This document shows positions 4,676 to 5,072 of a DNA stretch of 5,072 nt, in pieces (within the stretch, counting starts at the first letter, position 1; every line of letters starts with the position of its first letter). The notes under the pieces were generated by a model that saw only the letters and a list, made by a program, of their open reading frames with translations, was not told the DNA's origin and ran no database searches. The stretch comes from Streptomyces speibonae (lineage in GTDB: Bacteria > Actinomycetota > Actinomycetes > Streptomycetales > Streptomycetaceae). A program made the position numbers and the translations under genes. The stretch covers positions 76,081 through 81,152 of the forward strand of contig KL568547.1 of assembly GCA_000715605.1 (NCBI GenBank). Reading direction: 5' to 3'.

Positions 4676-5072
4676 ATGTCGCGTTGGAAAGAGCTGCCCA
4701 CGGAACTTCACCCGTACGTCCACCAGTTGGCCGTGCGATTACGCAGACTGAAGGACCACGGCGGACTGACCATGCGGCAGCTGGCCGCGAAGACCGGGTA
4801 CAGCACGAAGTCCTGGGAGCGGTACCTGAACGGCAGGTCCCTGCCGCCCCGGGACGCCGTCGAGGCGATGGCCCGGATCGCCGGTGAGGAGCCGGACCGG
4901 CTGCTCGCACTGCACGAGATGGCCGCGGAGCACTGGGGAGCGACGAGCGGGACCGCGTCCGTCGCCCCGGAGACCGCCGAAGGGGAACCGCGCCGGGGGC
5001 GTCCGCCGCGCGTCACGGTCGTGGCCGGGGTGGTGGTGCTGGCCGTGTCCGCGGCCGTCCTGCTGGCCGTGC
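4676..5072 (+). CDS. Membrane-anchored helix-turn-helix (XRE-type) protein, 5' part only
   Basis: The visible 132 residues start with MSRWKELPTELHPYV, a start I recognise from a large Streptomyces family of cytoplasmic helix-turn-helix domains tied to the membrane. The XRE-type DNA-binding region covers about 31-58 (LTMRQLAAKTGYSTKSWERY, then LNGRSLPP). A short Ala/Thr/Glu linker and an Arg-rich patch (PRRGRPPR, 105-112) come just before a hydrophobic stretch, VTVVAGVVVLAVSAAVLLAV (113-132), which runs to the window edge and is probably a transmembrane helix with the N-terminus inside. Family members carry an extracellular C-terminal domain (DUF2690 in one group; as I recall, a peptidoglycan-binding domain in another); here that part is not visible. 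The ATG at 4676 follows GGGGGA (4668-4673) at close spacing. An in-frame ATG at 4613 lacks such a site and is less likely. Codon 22 is TTA. The gene diverges from the secreted peptidoglycan-binding gene. Confidence 0.85.
   Translation, partial: MSRWKELPTELHPYVHQLAVRLRRLKDHGGLTMRQLAAKTGYSTKSWERYLNGRSLPPRDAVEAMARIAGEEPDRLLALHEMAAEHWGATSGTASVAPETAEGEPRRGRPPRVTVVAGVVVLAVSAAVLLAV

Noticed and set aside
4393..4701. N-terminal extension of the peptidoglycan-binding gene to an ATG at 4701
   Set aside because: The internal ATG at 4392 has an ideal ribosome site and starts a signal peptide; the extension would bury that signal and overlap the HTH gene.

Overview
The window looks like a Streptomyces (or very close actinomycete) chromosome. 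Base composition is very GC-rich, coding frames strongly prefer G/C in third positions, and the tRNA synthetases read like Streptomyces proteins. It holds two tRNA-charging housekeeping genes and three cell-envelope or regulatory genes. No tRNA, rRNA, IS element, CRISPR array or prophage gene is visible.

Layout: (1) 1-630, minus strand, is the N-terminal part of a class I lysyl-tRNA synthetase (lysS); its 3' end lies outside the window. (2) 640-907 is a divergent intergenic region with several inverted repeats. (3) 908-2005, plus strand, encodes a secreted protein with two Ig-like (DUF11-type) domains, a Pro/Ser/Thr-rich linker and a C-terminal LAETG sorting signal, so it is a probable class E sortase substrate attached to the cell wall. 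(4) 2102-3859, plus strand, is a complete arginyl-tRNA synthetase (argS). (5) 3881-3919 is a strong GC hairpin, probably a two-way terminator between convergent genes. (6) 3946-4392, minus strand, encodes a small secreted peptidoglycan-binding protein made of three consecutive 26-residue units and ending in Cys-Gly-Cys. (7) 4393-4675 is a divergent intergenic region with several palindromes. (8) 4676 to the window end, plus strand, is the start of a helix-turn-helix protein with a predicted membrane segment; it carries a rare TTA leucine codon and is cut by the window edge.

lysS and argS supply charged tRNA-Lys and tRNA-Arg; from memory they are neighbours in Streptomyces coelicolor, and here the LAETG surface-protein gene lies between them. 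The right-hand pair is the most interesting part. A membrane-anchored DNA-binding protein is divergently paired with a secreted wall-binding protein, and the shared promoter region contains an operator-like 16-bp inverted repeat with a related copy 15 bp away. A regulatory link between the two is an inference, not something the sequence proves.
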